In this document: piece by piece, positions 56,302 through 64,000 of the stretch
How the letters are laid out: the number at the start of each line of letters is the position of its first letter
Numbering within the stretch: the stretch's first letter is position 1
Notes under the pieces: generated by a model
What the model was told of the DNA's origin: nothing
The model's input: only the letters and a program-made list of their open reading frames with translations
The model's database searches: none
Made by a program: the position numbers and the translations under genes
Origin: an uncultured Ruminococcus sp.
Lineage (GTDB): Bacteria > Bacillota > Clostridia > Oscillospirales > Ruminococcaceae
Reading direction: 5' to 3'
NCBI GenBank assembly: GCA_937910385.1
Contig: CALEPT010000188.1
Location: 1-64,000 of the forward strand
DNA length: 64,000 nucleotides

Positions 56302-57864
56302 TCAATAATCGCCCGAGGTGTCCTCCATGAGCCTGAACTCTATGTTGAAGTAGCTTATACCTCCGTCCTTGCTGAGGCGTGCACAGGTCGCAGGGACTGT
56401 ATCACCTGCTCCGTACATGCTGCTGATGGTATCGTACAGCTCGTCATAGGTGGAGACGGTCTTTCCATTTATTTCGGTAATGAAATCTCCCACACGCAGT
56501 TCAGTATTGGAAATATCACAGTCCTCACTTATCTCGGCGATGTAAATTCCATTGAAATCTTCGGGAAGCTCAAATCCGAGCTCTTCTTCGATACTTGCTA
56601 TGCGTATCTCTGAGGACATATCTATCAGTTGGATACCGATCCTGAAGCGACCTGCAATGTAGCCGTTGTCCATGAGCTCTTCAATAACGGGAAGAGCTTC
56701 GTTTATTGTGATAGCGAAGCCGAGTCCCTCAAAGCTCGAGCTGACGTATTTTGAAGAAGTGATACCGATGACCTGACCGTACATATTTATAAGAGCTCCG
56801 CCCGAATTTCCGGGGCTGATATCAGCGTTGGTCTGAATACAGTCCATTTCAAAGCCTGTTGAATCGCTGCGTATCTTTCTGTTCACGGCGGAGACTATTC
56901 CGTCCGTTACCGTGCTTGAAAGATCGGCAGGATTTCCGATAGCGATGACCTGTTCGCCGACTATGGTCTCATCTGAGTTTCCGAATATTGCCGGAGTAAG
57001 GTCTGAGGCATTTACTTTGATTACGGCAATATCGGTCTTGGCGTCTCTGCCGATTATTTTTGCCGTATATTTTTCACCGTCAACGGTCTCGATCGTGTGA
57101 TAGCCGTTTGAAAGCAGAACATGGGCATTTGTGACGATATATCCGTCCTTGGAGAGAACTATCCCCGAGCCTGTTCCTGATAGGGTAGCTGCGTCCTCGT
57201 ATGTATATATTTTCACAATAGAAGGACGAACGAGCTCAGCAACTCCTTCGGGAGTATATTTACCGTTTTCGTCTTTGAAGTTTTCCAGATCGTTTGCTCC
57301 TTCGGGCTTTGATTCGCGGTAGAGTACGACTTTCTGCGTATCTGCGAGCTTATCGAGCGCCTTATCGCTGTTTGCTACATCGTAGATTATCCCGAATATC
57401 GAAATGAGCAGAGCGGCAATAAGAATGAAGGAAAAGATCGCTATTAGTATCGCTTCACCGCGCGAACGCCGCTTTTTTTCGGCTCTTTCAGCCTCAGCCG
57501 CCGCAGCCTCAGCCTGAGCACGCTGACGGCGTTCGAGCTCTTCAAATCCGAGCGGCTCATACATGAATCTGTCATAGACAGGCTGCCGCGGCTGATCGTC
57601 ATAGCTGCTGTGGGAATTATAATGCATTCCGCCGTATTGCTGCTGAGAACTGCTGTCATACTGCCCCTGTGAGCCGTGCTGGTAAGGCGGGGGAGGACTG
57701 CTTCTATTAGTGCTTTGTGGAGGTATATCATGCATTGAGCTGCTGCCTCCTGCCGGCTGCTGAGAGTCGTATACAGGAGTGTTATTATCCATATTTGTAT
57801 TACCGTCAGACTGCGGTTTCTGATCGTCTGTCGGCATACCGAAGTTGTTATCTATATCGTCCAT
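56302..57864 (-). CDS. HtrA/DegP-type serine protease with PDZ domain
   Basis: A 520-residue membrane-anchored protease. Residues 1-115 are cytosolic, disordered and rich in Q, P, S, Y and N; a charged Ala/Glu coiled segment precedes one membrane helix (~140-165). The trypsin-like domain has His ~247 (VTNAHVL), Asp ~277 (KTDIAVIK) and Ser ~355 (SPGNSGGALI). A C-terminal PDZ domain (~410-500) has RVGDFITEINGKTVSTYDEL. The family degrades misfolded exported proteins. Three bases downstream of the kinase gene, so it is likely a target or co-regulated partner of the two-component system. Confidence 0.93.
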   Translation of the reverse strand: MDDIDNNFGMPTDDQKPQSDGNTNMDNNTPVYDSQQPAGGSSSMHDIPPQSTNRSSPPPPYQHGSQGQYDSSSQQQYGGMHYNSHSSYDDQPRQPVYDRFMYEPLGFEELERRQRAQAEAAAAEAERAEKKRRSRGEAILIAIFSFILIAALLISIFGIIYDVANSDKALDKLADTQKVVLYRESKPEGANDLENFKDENGKYTPEGVAELVRPSIVKIYTYEDAATLSGTGSGIVLSKDGYIVTNAHVLLSNGYHTIETVDGEKYTAKIIGRDAKTDIAVIKVNASDLTPAIFGNSDETIVGEQVIAIGNPADLSSTVTDGIVSAVNRKIRSDSTGFEMDCIQTNADISPGNSGGALINMYGQVIGITSSKYVSSSFEGLGFAITINEALPVIEELMDNGYIAGRFRIGIQLIDMSSEIRIASIEEELGFELPEDFNGIYIAEISEDCDISNTELRVGDFITEINGKTVSTYDELYDTISSMYGAGDTVPATCARLSKDGGISYFNIEFRLMEDTSGDY

Positions 57865-57867
57865 AGC

Positions 57868-59319
57868 TTATCCTTTCTTCTCCGGACCCTTTTCCGGTAT
57901 CTGTACCAGAAATTCCGTATATTCTCCGTAAACACTCTTCACGACGATATGTCCGCTGTGGAGGTGTACTATCTTTCTTGAGATCGAAAGCCCGAGACCA
58001 AGCCCTGTAGTATCCTTTCCTCTTGAAGAATCGGTCTTATAGAACCGGTTGAATACTTGTTCTATCTCGCTGTTTTTTAATCCCTCGCCTGTATTCTTTA
58101 TACCTATAGTGCATATTCCGTCAGAAGTCTCGAAACGGAACGAGAGCGTACCGTTATCATTTATGAATTTGACGGCATTTTCGATGAGGTTATAGAATAC
58201 CTGCTGCATGAGGTCAGCGTCGGCAACAGCCACTATCCTGCCTTCGCCGAGCCCCTCGACCTCAAGGTTTTTGTCCTCGATCTTCTTCTCGAACATGAGG
58301 ACGGTCTGTATGACGAGGTCGGTAAGGTTGGTCTCGCGGAAATTCGGCGACATAGTGCCGGATTCAAACCGCGACATATTGAGCATTGAGCTGATCAGTA
58401 TCTTAAGGCGGTGTATCTCTTTAGAGACGAGGACGAGGTACTCGTTCTGACGTGATTTTGGGATAGTACCGTCAAGTATACCGTCAACAAAGCCGCCGAC
58501 GGTGGTTATGGGGGTCCTCAGTTCATGCGAGACATTGGCGATGAAAGTCTTGCTGACCTCCTCGCTTTTTTCTACATTTGAAGCGAGGGCGTTTACGTGT
58601 TCTGTGATCTCCTTGGGAACTCCGGAAATATTAGTGCTGAGCTTTTCGTCGAAATTGCCCTTTGTGTAAAGCTCGCTTATCCTGAGAAAATCATTTTCAT
58701 AGGCGGCAAATTTACTTATTCTCCGTTTATAGAGCAGATAATAGATATATATGCCGAATCCTGCAAAAATAATATAGAAAGCAGAAATTTTAATGGTAAA
58801 AAGGTTTATCTGGTCGGAATCTGCATAGAACATTGCATACATTCTATGAGATGAAGAAGGGTCTATGCCGTTTTTCAGGAAGAAATCACAGCCATAGAGT
58901 ATATGGGGCTGATCCGTTGAAAATCCGCTTGTATCGAAATCGAGATATTCTTTGTCTTTAAGGTCTTTCATAGTGCTTTCGGACAGCTGTTTTACGTCCT
59001 TGGCGTTTTCATCGTATGACTTTGCGGAAAGGATACAGTTTCCGTCCGTATCGTAAATACGTATCGTAAGACCATATTCATCTTCAAGCTCTTTGTGAAG
59101 GAGCTGTGCATCCGGGGAGTTTATTTCCCACGGTTCATGATAGCTGCTTTTGAGAAAGCTTATGAACGTATCTCCTCTTGTTTTGAGTTCGTTCAGCTTT
59201 GTGCGCTTGTATATAGACGAGCTTATCGTGACCATAAGTACGAGAAGCACGGCGGTTATGGATATAAGAATAAATATCGAAAATCGAAAAAGCTTGTAAT
59301 AAGAGCTTTTTTTATTCAA
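57868..59319 (-). CDS. Sensor histidine kinase
   Basis: 483 residues. Two membrane helices (~13-35 and ~173-197) flank an extracytoplasmic sensor region. A HAMP-like linker precedes the phospho-accepting His265 (ANVSHELRTPITTVGGF). The ATPase has N box (NLIENAVKF), G1-like GIKNTGEG and G2 GLGLGLSI. It should phosphorylate the response regulator encoded upstream. Operon order regulator-kinase-HtrA protease suggests an envelope or secretion stress sensor like CssS (inference). Confidence 0.93.
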   Translation of the reverse strand: MNKKSSYYKLFRFSIFILISITAVLLVLMVTISSSIYKRTKLNELKTRGDTFISFLKSSYHEPWEINSPDAQLLHKELEDEYGLTIRIYDTDGNCILSAKSYDENAKDVKQLSESTMKDLKDKEYLDFDTSGFSTDQPHILYGCDFFLKNGIDPSSSHRMYAMFYADSDQINLFTIKISAFYIIFAGFGIYIYYLLYKRRISKFAAYENDFLRISELYTKGNFDEKLSTNISGVPKEITEHVNALASNVEKSEEVSKTFIANVSHELRTPITTVGGFVDGILDGTIPKSRQNEYLVLVSKEIHRLKILISSMLNMSRFESGTMSPNFRETNLTDLVIQTVLMFEKKIEDKNLEVEGLGEGRIVAVADADLMQQVFYNLIENAVKFINDNGTLSFRFETSDGICTIGIKNTGEGLKNSEIEQVFNRFYKTDSSRGKDTTGLGLGLSISRKIVHLHSGHIVVKSVYGEYTEFLVQIPEKGPEKKG

Positions 59320-59342
59320 CGCACATCACCTCGCTTATGTAA

Positions 59343-59366
59343 AACAGGGGACAAAGCGTCCCCTGT
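59343..59366 (-). terminator. Hairpin between response regulator and kinase genes
   Basis: Perfect ACAGGGGAC / GTCCCCTGT stem, five-base loop, then TTTTAC on the minus strand. Weak T run, so partial termination or an mRNA stability element. Confidence 0.5.
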
Positions 59367-59375
59367 CCTACCTGT

Positions 59376-60083
59376 TTATTCTTCCTCGTCAGCCTCGAAT
59401 TTATATCCTACGCCCCATACTGTCTTGAGAGCCCATTTATCGGAAACCCCCTCAAGCTTTTCACGAAGGCGCTTGATGTGAACATCAATAGTACGCGAAT
59501 CGCCATAGTATTCAAACCCCCACACTTCATCAAGCAGCTGGTCGCGCGTATAGACCCTGTTGGGATTTGAAGCGAGATAGTAGAGCAGCTCGAGCTCTTT
59601 AGGCGGAGTATCTATATTCTTTCCGTTCACCTTGAGCTCATAGCTGTCCATATTGACAGAGAGCTTGTCGTAGTGGACCTCTTTTGATTCGGGCTCAGCG
59701 ATGCTTGTGCCCACTCTTCTTGTAACTGCATTGATACGCGCGATTACTTCTTTTGCGTCAAAGGGCTTTACGATATAGTCGTCTGCGCCAAGCTCGAGAC
59801 CGATCACCTTGTCGATAGTCTCGCCCTTTGCGGTTATCATGATTATCGGAACATTTGAACTGCGGCGTATCTCACGGCATACCTGCCAGCCGTCCTTACC
59901 GGGAAGCATTATATCAAGCAGTACCATATCGGGCTTGAGCGCATTGAATTTAACAACTGCCTCTTCACCGTCGTGTGAAAGAATAACGCTGTAGCCGTCT
60001 TTTTCAAGATAAAGCCGGAGAAGATCGCATATATTCTTGTCGTCATCGACGATCAGGACTTTTAAGCTTTTTTCGGTTGCCAT
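59376..60083 (-). CDS. OmpR/PhoB-family response regulator
   Basis: 235 residues. Receiver (~7-120) with DDD acidic cluster, phospho-Asp57 (LLDIMLPGKDG), Thr in IMITAKG and Lys in IVKPFDAKE; winged-helix effector (~140-230) with KELELLYYLASNPNRVYTRDQLLDEVWG and RTIDVHIKRLREKL. First gene of the unit with the kinase and HtrA genes. Confidence 0.95.
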   Translation of the reverse strand: MATEKSLKVLIVDDDKNICDLLRLYLEKDGYSVILSHDGEEAVVKFNALKPDMVLLDIMLPGKDGWQVCREIRRSSNVPIIMITAKGETIDKVIGLELGADDYIVKPFDAKEVIARINAVTRRVGTSIAEPESKEVHYDKLSVNMDSYELKVNGKNIDTPPKELELLYYLASNPNRVYTRDQLLDEVWGFEYYGDSRTIDVHIKRLREKLEGVSDKWALKTVWGVGYKFEADEEE

Positions 60084-60127
60084 GATTTTAAATACCCTCT
60101 TTCTTTGATAGTCGTGTACTTAAAGAT

Positions 60128-60156
60128 ATTATAACATATTATCATGAAAAAATCAA
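60128..60156 (-). promoter_or_regulatory. Promoter of the response regulator/kinase/htrA operon
   Basis: On the minus strand TTGATT, 17 bases ending TATGT, TATAAT. Confidence 0.8.
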
Positions 60157-60216
60157 CCTGCGCGGAGAGAAATTTCCAGTTTTTTTATCTTTGACGCGAA
60201 GACGGCAGCGCGGTGA

Positions 60217-60333
60217 CTCCCTGCAGTTAAGCTGTGTACCAAATCTTTGATTTGGCTTTCACAGCTATATGCATAGCTGCAGGGAGATGTCCGTAGGACA
60301 GAAGGTCGCGGGTCCTGTTGGGACATCGCGCTT
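60217..60333. repeat. Nested-hairpin intergenic element
   Basis: First structure: CTCCCTGCAG (60217) pairs with CTGCAGGGAG (60277), enclosing AGCTGTG/CACAGCT and CCAAATC-TTT-GATTTGG. Second: GATGTCC (60286) pairs with GGACATC (~60320-60327), enclosing AGGAC/GTCCT. No gene lies in the 371-base gap between the operon promoter and trpB. Confidence 0.65.
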
Positions 60334-60415
60334 ATAACACATTATCAGAAATAATTCAAGGGGAACAGGATAAAAATTCCTCATTTATTACGATACAGCC
60401 GCCGAAGCTCATCGC

Positions 60416-60448
60416 CAAAATCTCCCCACTCTTTGTGAATGGGGAGAT
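60416..60448 (-). terminator. Terminator of trpB2
   Basis: ATCTCCCCA / TGGGGAGAT stem with 11-base loop and TTTTG on the minus strand, just after the stop codon. Confidence 0.75.
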
Positions 60449-60454
60449 CATATA

Positions 60455-61834
60455 TCAGTCTATCTGGGGAAGTGTAGAAAACGAAGCCTTAAGCTCATCA
60501 TCAGTGGGGATATAGTCGCTCATTTTGCCGTCGTTGTAAGCTGCATAAGCATACATATCGAAATAACCGGTACCTGTGAGACCGAAGAGAATGGTCTTTT
60601 CTTCGCCTGTTTCCTTACACTTGAGAGCTTCGTCGATAGCTGCCTTTATAGCGTGGCTGCTTTCGGGAGCCGGGAGGATACCTTCTGTTCTTGCAAACTG
60701 GGTTGCAGCCTTGAATACCTCGGTCTGCTCAACTGCGCGTGCCTCCATGAGTCCCTGATCGTAGAGCTCGGAGAGTACAGCACTCATACCGTGATATCTC
60801 AGACCGCCTGCGTGGTTGGGCGAGGGCATGAAGCCGCTGCCGAGGGTGTACATCTTCTGGAGTGGACAAACCTTGCCTGTATCACAGAAGTCATAAGCGT
60901 ATACGCCTCTTGTGAAGCTCGGGCATGAAGCGGGCTCAACGGCGATTATCTGATAATCAGCTTCTCCGCGGAGCTTTTCGCCCATGAACGGCGAGATAAG
61001 TCCGCCGAGGTTGGAGCCGCCGCCTGCACAGCCTATGATGATATCGGGCTTGATACCGTATTTATCAAGAGCTATCTTGGATTCCATACCGATAACCGAC
61101 TGGTGGAGAAGTACCTGTGAAAGGACGCTTCCGAGGACATAGCGGTAGCCCTCTGATGAAACTGCTGATTCAACTGCCTCGGATATAGCGCAGCCGAGAC
61201 TTCCGTTGGTATCGGGGAACTCAGCCAGTATCTTTCTGCCTACTTCTGTAGTATCAGAGGGCGAGGGAGTAACGGAAGCACCGTAAGTTCTCATTACCTC
61301 GCGGCGGAAGGGCTTCTGCTCATAAGACACCTTTACCATGTATACCTTGCAGTCGAGGTCAAAGTATGAGCAAGCCATTGAGAGCGCTGTGCCCCACTGA
61401 CCGGCACCGGTCTCGGTAGTAACGCCTTTGAGTCCCTGCTTCTTAGCATAATAAGCCTGAGCGATAGCCGAGTTGAGCTTATGGCTTCCGCTGGTGTTGT
61501 TGCCCTCGAACTTGTAGTATATCTTAGCCGGAGTTCCGAGCTTCTTTTCAAGGCAGTATGCTCTTACGAGCGGGGAGGGACGGTACATTTTGTAGAACTG
61601 CTGTATCTCATCGGGGATATCGATGAAGCGGTCTGTCTCATTGAGCTCCTGAGCTACGAGCTCGTCGCAGAAAACAGCAGACAGTTCCTGAGCAGTGCAG
61701 GGCTTGCCTGTGCCGGGATTGAGGAGCGGAGCGGGCTTTTTTTTCATATCACCGCGGACGTTATACCACTGTGTTGGCATTTCATTTTCTTCGAGATAGA
61801 TTTTGTAAGGTATCTTTTCGTTTGACATAAGCAT
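60455..61834 (-). CDS. TrpB-like pyridoxal-phosphate-dependent enzyme (TrpB2 type)
   Basis: 459 residues, longer than TrpB1 (~400). The N-terminal extension (QWYNVRGDMKKKPAPLLNP) and RPSPLVRAYCLEKKLG are TrpB2-specific. PLP Lys119 sits in NTSGSHKLNSA; catalytic Glu in ETGAGQWGTAL; phosphate-binding GCAGGGSNLGG. TrpB2 condenses indole and serine to tryptophan and often works without TrpA. No other trp gene is nearby, which points to indole salvage. Start at 61834 is preceded by AAAGGAAT; a start six bases downstream is possible. Confidence 0.92.
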   Translation of the reverse strand: MLMSNEKIPYKIYLEENEMPTQWYNVRGDMKKKPAPLLNPGTGKPCTAQELSAVFCDELVAQELNETDRFIDIPDEIQQFYKMYRPSPLVRAYCLEKKLGTPAKIYYKFEGNNTSGSHKLNSAIAQAYYAKKQGLKGVTTETGAGQWGTALSMACSYFDLDCKVYMVKVSYEQKPFRREVMRTYGASVTPSPSDTTEVGRKILAEFPDTNGSLGCAISEAVESAVSSEGYRYVLGSVLSQVLLHQSVIGMESKIALDKYGIKPDIIIGCAGGGSNLGGLISPFMGEKLRGEADYQIIAVEPASCPSFTRGVYAYDFCDTGKVCPLQKMYTLGSGFMPSPNHAGGLRYHGMSAVLSELYDQGLMEARAVEQTEVFKAATQFARTEGILPAPESSHAIKAAIDEALKCKETGEEKTILFGLTGTGYFDMYAYAAYNDGKMSDYIPTDDELKASFSTLPQID

Positions 61835-61879
61835 TTATTCCTTTCGTGCCTGCGTTTTGCAGGTTATTTTTTAGATATC

Positions 61880-62058
61880 AGGGCGCGGAGCCCGTGCCGC
61901 CGTTTTCGCGGTATAAGCAGAACAAAACAGAAATTCATCTCCGCGCCTGATGCTATTTCTGCGATTATATGCTACAAGCGAGGTGTGGCGTTAAAGAAAT
62001 GAAAAAACGAAATTTTTCTCTGCGTTTCATTGCTTTTTAAAGCATAATATGATATAAT
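61880..62058 (+). promoter_or_regulatory. Diverged promoter-module array upstream of the tandem repeat
   Basis: Blocks such as CATCTCCGCGCC, GCGATTATATGCTACAAGCG and a full TTGCTT-17-TATAAT site (62030-62058) resemble the modules before pssA and nadB. The last promoter points rightward into the 114-base repeats, away from trpB2. Confidence 0.5.
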
Positions 62059-62288
62059 GAATGCAGAGCATTCATTATAATTGATCAAAATGCCCTTGCA
62101 GATACGTGCTGTTCCACAGCACTCCCTGCAATCGGGCAATTATATCATAACGCTGCGCTTTTATGATATAATGAATGCAGAGCATTCATTATAATTGATC
62201 AAAACGCCCTTGCGGATACGTGCTGTTCCACAGCACTCCCTGCAAATCGGGCAATTATATCATAACGCTGCGCTTTTATGATATAATG
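62048..62288. repeat. Tandem 114/115-base MITE-like repeat, two copies plus partial third
   Basis: Units 62048-62161 and 62162-62276, then a third left end at 62277. Each unit starts TATGATATAAT and carries the inverse ATTATATCATA at 62139-62149 and 62254-62264 (11-base perfect terminal inverted repeats), followed by spacer ACGCTGCGCTTT. Inside are AATGAATGC/GCATTCATT and a nested stem GCCC, TTGCAG, GTGCTG / CAGCAC, CTGCAA, GGGC. The one change in the stem (TTGCGG in copy 2) keeps pairing as G-U. No coding capacity. Confidence 0.85.
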
Positions 62289-62309
62289 TTAATGTTCGTT
62301 AGCTAACGG

Positions 62310-63029
62310 CTACTTAATGATATCACTGCGGTATTTGGCGCGGGTGCGGGCAATGCTCTCTTCGCTGCGCTTGATGAGGTTCAGCAGCGATGACGAGTAT
62401 TGTGCATAGTCCTTTTGCAGTGTGGCGGTCGTGATGTAGAGTGTATCAAAATTATCTACGCAGTCGTTTCCGTCAATAGGAATGCCGCTCGAGGCAGCCT
62501 TTATGTTGGCTTCGCTCATTGAGACCATCGCATTGGCGCTGTCATTGGCTATGACCTTGGGTATACGGAAAAGCTTCTGATCGTTATGAGGATTCGCATT
62601 GTAAACGATACGGAAAAGCTTATACACCGTAAGCATAAGATAAGAGGAAACTTCCTTTATAAGCGTTATACTGTTTGCTTTCTGGGCAAGGCTGAAAAGC
62701 AGACTTATTGAGTTGTTTACTATTCTGCGGTTGAAGTTGATTATTTCGGGGGAGGGCATTTTGAGGGTATTATTTCCGTCGTCATCGGGAATATCCTCGA
62801 TGGATATTGTTTTTCCTTCCGGCTCTGGAGTTCTGCCGAGGAGATAGTCGCAGGAAACATTGTAATAGTCGGCGATCTTTACGAGAAAGTTGAGACCGCA
62901 TTCACGGATGCCTTTTTCATAGTGCGAGAGCAGAGCCTGTGAGATACCGAGGTCGGTAGCAGCCTGCTTCTGGCTTATGTGGCGTTCCTTTCTCTGAAGA
63001 GTGATGATCCTTGCAAAATCGGAATTCAT
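62310..63029 (-). CDS. XRE-family helix-turn-helix regulator
   Basis: 239 residues. HTH at ~8-65: LQRKERHISQKQAATDLGIS, QALLSHYEKGIRECGLNFLVK, then YYNVSCDYLLGRTPEP. The remaining ~170 residues are helical, with FNRRIVNNSISLLFSLAQKA and a Ser/Asn-rich middle; no known ligand domain recognised. Probably a cytosolic repressor, possibly of its own gene or the neighbouring phosphatase. AGGAGGA site. Confidence 0.88.
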   Translation of the reverse strand: MNSDFARIITLQRKERHISQKQAATDLGISQALLSHYEKGIRECGLNFLVKIADYYNVSCDYLLGRTPEPEGKTISIEDIPDDDGNNTLKMPSPEIINFNRRIVNNSISLLFSLAQKANSITLIKEVSSYLMLTVYKLFRIVYNANPHNDQKLFRIPKVIANDSANAMVSMSEANIKAASSGIPIDGNDCVDNFDTLYITTATLQKDYAQYSSSLLNLIKRSEESIARTRAKYRSDIIK

Positions 63030-63086
63030 TGAGTTTTCCTCCTATGACAAATAATAGTACATATCAAACAAATAGTGTATATTTAT

Positions 63087-63115
63087 ATTATAATACAAAA
63101 TGTATAATTTGTAAA
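63087..63115 (-). promoter_or_regulatory. Promoter of the XRE gene
   Basis: On the minus strand TTTACA, 17 bases, TATAAT. The spacer and flanks carry ATTATACA/TGTATTATAAT-like symmetry that could be an operator. Confidence 0.65.
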
Positions 63116-63231
63116 TATGGTGAAATATGAAATAATCATGAATTAAAATGGGCGAATTTCGTAACTTTTACTAACAGTTAAAATTTTCCTGAGATATTTT
63201 GTGCATCATCAACAAAACCGGAGGTTTGAAA

Positions 63232-63879
63232 ATGAAAGGATACAGATTAAGTATACTTCGTCACGGTATGACTGAGGCCAATGAAAAAGGGGTCTACATC
63301 GGAAGGACGGATACTCCGCTTTCCTCAAAGGGCGCGGCGGAGCTCGCTTCAAAGATGGACGAGCTCGATTATCCCACCGTCCATAGGGTATATTCCTCTC
63401 CATTGAAAAGATGTACCGAGACCGCTGAGATACTTTTCCCCTATACTCAGCTGTGTACCGTTGATGACCTCAAGGAGCTTGATCTTGGGCAGTTTGAGAA
63501 CAAGAGCGTTGACGAGCTCATAGCGCGCGATGATTACAAGCAGTGGCTCAAGGGAGGGAAAGAGGCTCGCCCTCCGCATGGCGAGAGCCTCGAGGAGCTG
63601 ACAGCCCGCACCTACAAGGCGCTGCATGAGATCATCATGGATATGATGAATGACGGTCTTACTCATTGTGCTGTAATCACGCACGGAGGCGTTATATCAA
63701 ATATGCTCTCGTGCTATGGCTTGCCGAAATATGATCCGAGTGCTCTTTCGGCGGAATTCGGAGAGGGCTTTGACGCTATAGCGACAGCGCAGATGTGGTT
63801 GAATTCTCAGGCGGTGGAGATACTCGGCCGATGTCCATATGAAAAGATACAGAATCCGGACGATTTCTACACCTATTGA
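63232..63879 (+). CDS. Histidine phosphatase family protein
   Basis: 215 residues with the phosphoglycerate mutase-like fold: catalytic RHG motif (His11, LRHGMTEAN), SSPLKRCTETAE, DLGQFENKS, Glu in PHGESLEELTARTY and second His in VITHGGVISNML. Pattern is near alpha-ribazole phosphatase (CobC) and related small-molecule phosphatases; no cobalamin genes are adjacent, so substrate is open. ATG at 63232 follows CCGGAGG; the upstream extension is rejected. Confidence 0.88.
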   Translation: MKGYRLSILRHGMTEANEKGVYIGRTDTPLSSKGAAELASKMDELDYPTVHRVYSSPLKRCTETAEILFPYTQLCTVDDLKELDLGQFENKSVDELIARDDYKQWLKGGKEARPPHGESLEELTARTYKALHEIIMDMMNDGLTHCAVITHGGVISNMLSCYGLPKYDPSALSAEFGEGFDAIATAQMWLNSQAVEILGRCPYEKIQNPDDFYTY

Positions 63880-63984
63880 GGTTTTAAGCGTGGGGTCTCG
63901 CTCAGACGATACCATACCGATACATCACACCTAAAAACTAAAAAAGTATAATTGGCGGATTTTTCCTCATAATATCAGTAATTA

Positions 63985-64000
63985 TCAAAAGGAGCTGATA
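63985..64000 (+). promoter_or_regulatory. Ribosome site of a gene starting beyond the window
   Basis: AAAAGGAGCTGATA at the right edge looks like a Shine-Dalgarno for a plus-strand gene outside the window. Confidence 0.35.

Noticed and set aside
61835..62047. T-box or trp leader upstream of trpB2
   Set aside because: No leader peptide with Trp codons and no T-box core seen; the region is explained better by promoter-module remnants.
62048..62288. CRISPR array
   Set aside because: Adjacent units are almost identical over their full length, so there are no variable spacers; no cas genes nearby.
1..64000. tRNA or rRNA genes
   Set aside because: Scanned by eye for cloverleaf ends and GGTTCGAATCC-type arms on both strands; none convincing. 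A covariance-model search would settle it.

Overview
The window reads as a chromosome segment of a Ruminococcus-like member of the Clostridia (Oscillospiraceae/Ruminococcaceae). Evidence: Firmicute endospore genes (spo0A, yabP, yabQ), a Clostridia-type rpsJ-to-rplQ ribosomal block, archaeal/eukaryote-type ProRS, an NfnAB-type ferredoxin:NADP+ transhydrogenase, and plant-polysaccharide glycosidases (GH26, GH95). Genes are close-packed. Promoters are strongly sigma-A-like, often TTGATT or TTGCTT, a 17-base spacer and TATAAT, frequently preceded by TGT. No tRNA, rRNA, CRISPR array, transposase or prophage was seen.

Left end (1 to about 790) is not continuous with the rest. About 490 bases of very AT-rich DNA encode, on the minus strand, a fragment resembling the PAP-associated domain of a eukaryotic TRF4-type poly(A) polymerase. 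This is joined to about 280 bases of a bacterial WYL-regulator N-terminus, which is joined to the 3' end of an S1-domain gene. It looks like a chimeric contig end (rumen/gut metagenome) rather than a natural locus.

790-9,900: sporulation/division cluster yabP-yabQ-divIC-yabR (minus), proS, a pilin-like membrane protein, a Ca2+-type P-ATPase (plus) and the nfnA-nfnB pair. 10,300-16,200 is a minus-strand run: LysR regulator, acetyltransferase, isochorismatase-like hydrolase, Ddl, a membrane-anchored MurF-like ligase and an alpha/beta hydrolase. 16,400-19,500 (plus): ppk and pssA. 19,500-27,700 (minus): flavin reductase, spo0A, then a GH95 - GH26 - catalytically degenerate HAD group, and an AEC transporter. 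28,000-32,100 (minus): potABCD polyamine uptake. 32,500-36,400 (plus): nadB-nadC, yycJ, rlmH.

36,586-52,578 (plus) is one long ribosomal superoperon: promoter, structured leader with an intrinsic terminator (attenuator), then S10-L3-L4-L23-L2-S19-L22-S3-L16-L29-S17-L14-L24-L5-S14-S8-L6-L18-S5-L30-L15-SecY-Adk-Map-KOW protein-IF1-L36-S13-S11-S4-RpoA-L17 and a strong terminator. It is followed by an atypical AT-rich trio (secreted metzincin-like protein and two related lipoproteins), yajC with a small membrane protein, an htrA/sensor kinase/response regulator set, an orphan TrpB2, an XRE regulator, and a histidine phosphatase.

The non-genic DNA is rich in structure: a dispersed repeat around a GTGAGCGAG core, a tandem promoter-bearing module upstream of pssA and nadB, a tandem MITE-like 114-base unit, and several multi-hairpin blocks. 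No complete novel defence or mobile system is evident; the most unusual items are the chimeric left end, the metzincin/lipoprotein island, the translationally coupled dead HAD, the MITE-like tandem and the rpsJ leader.
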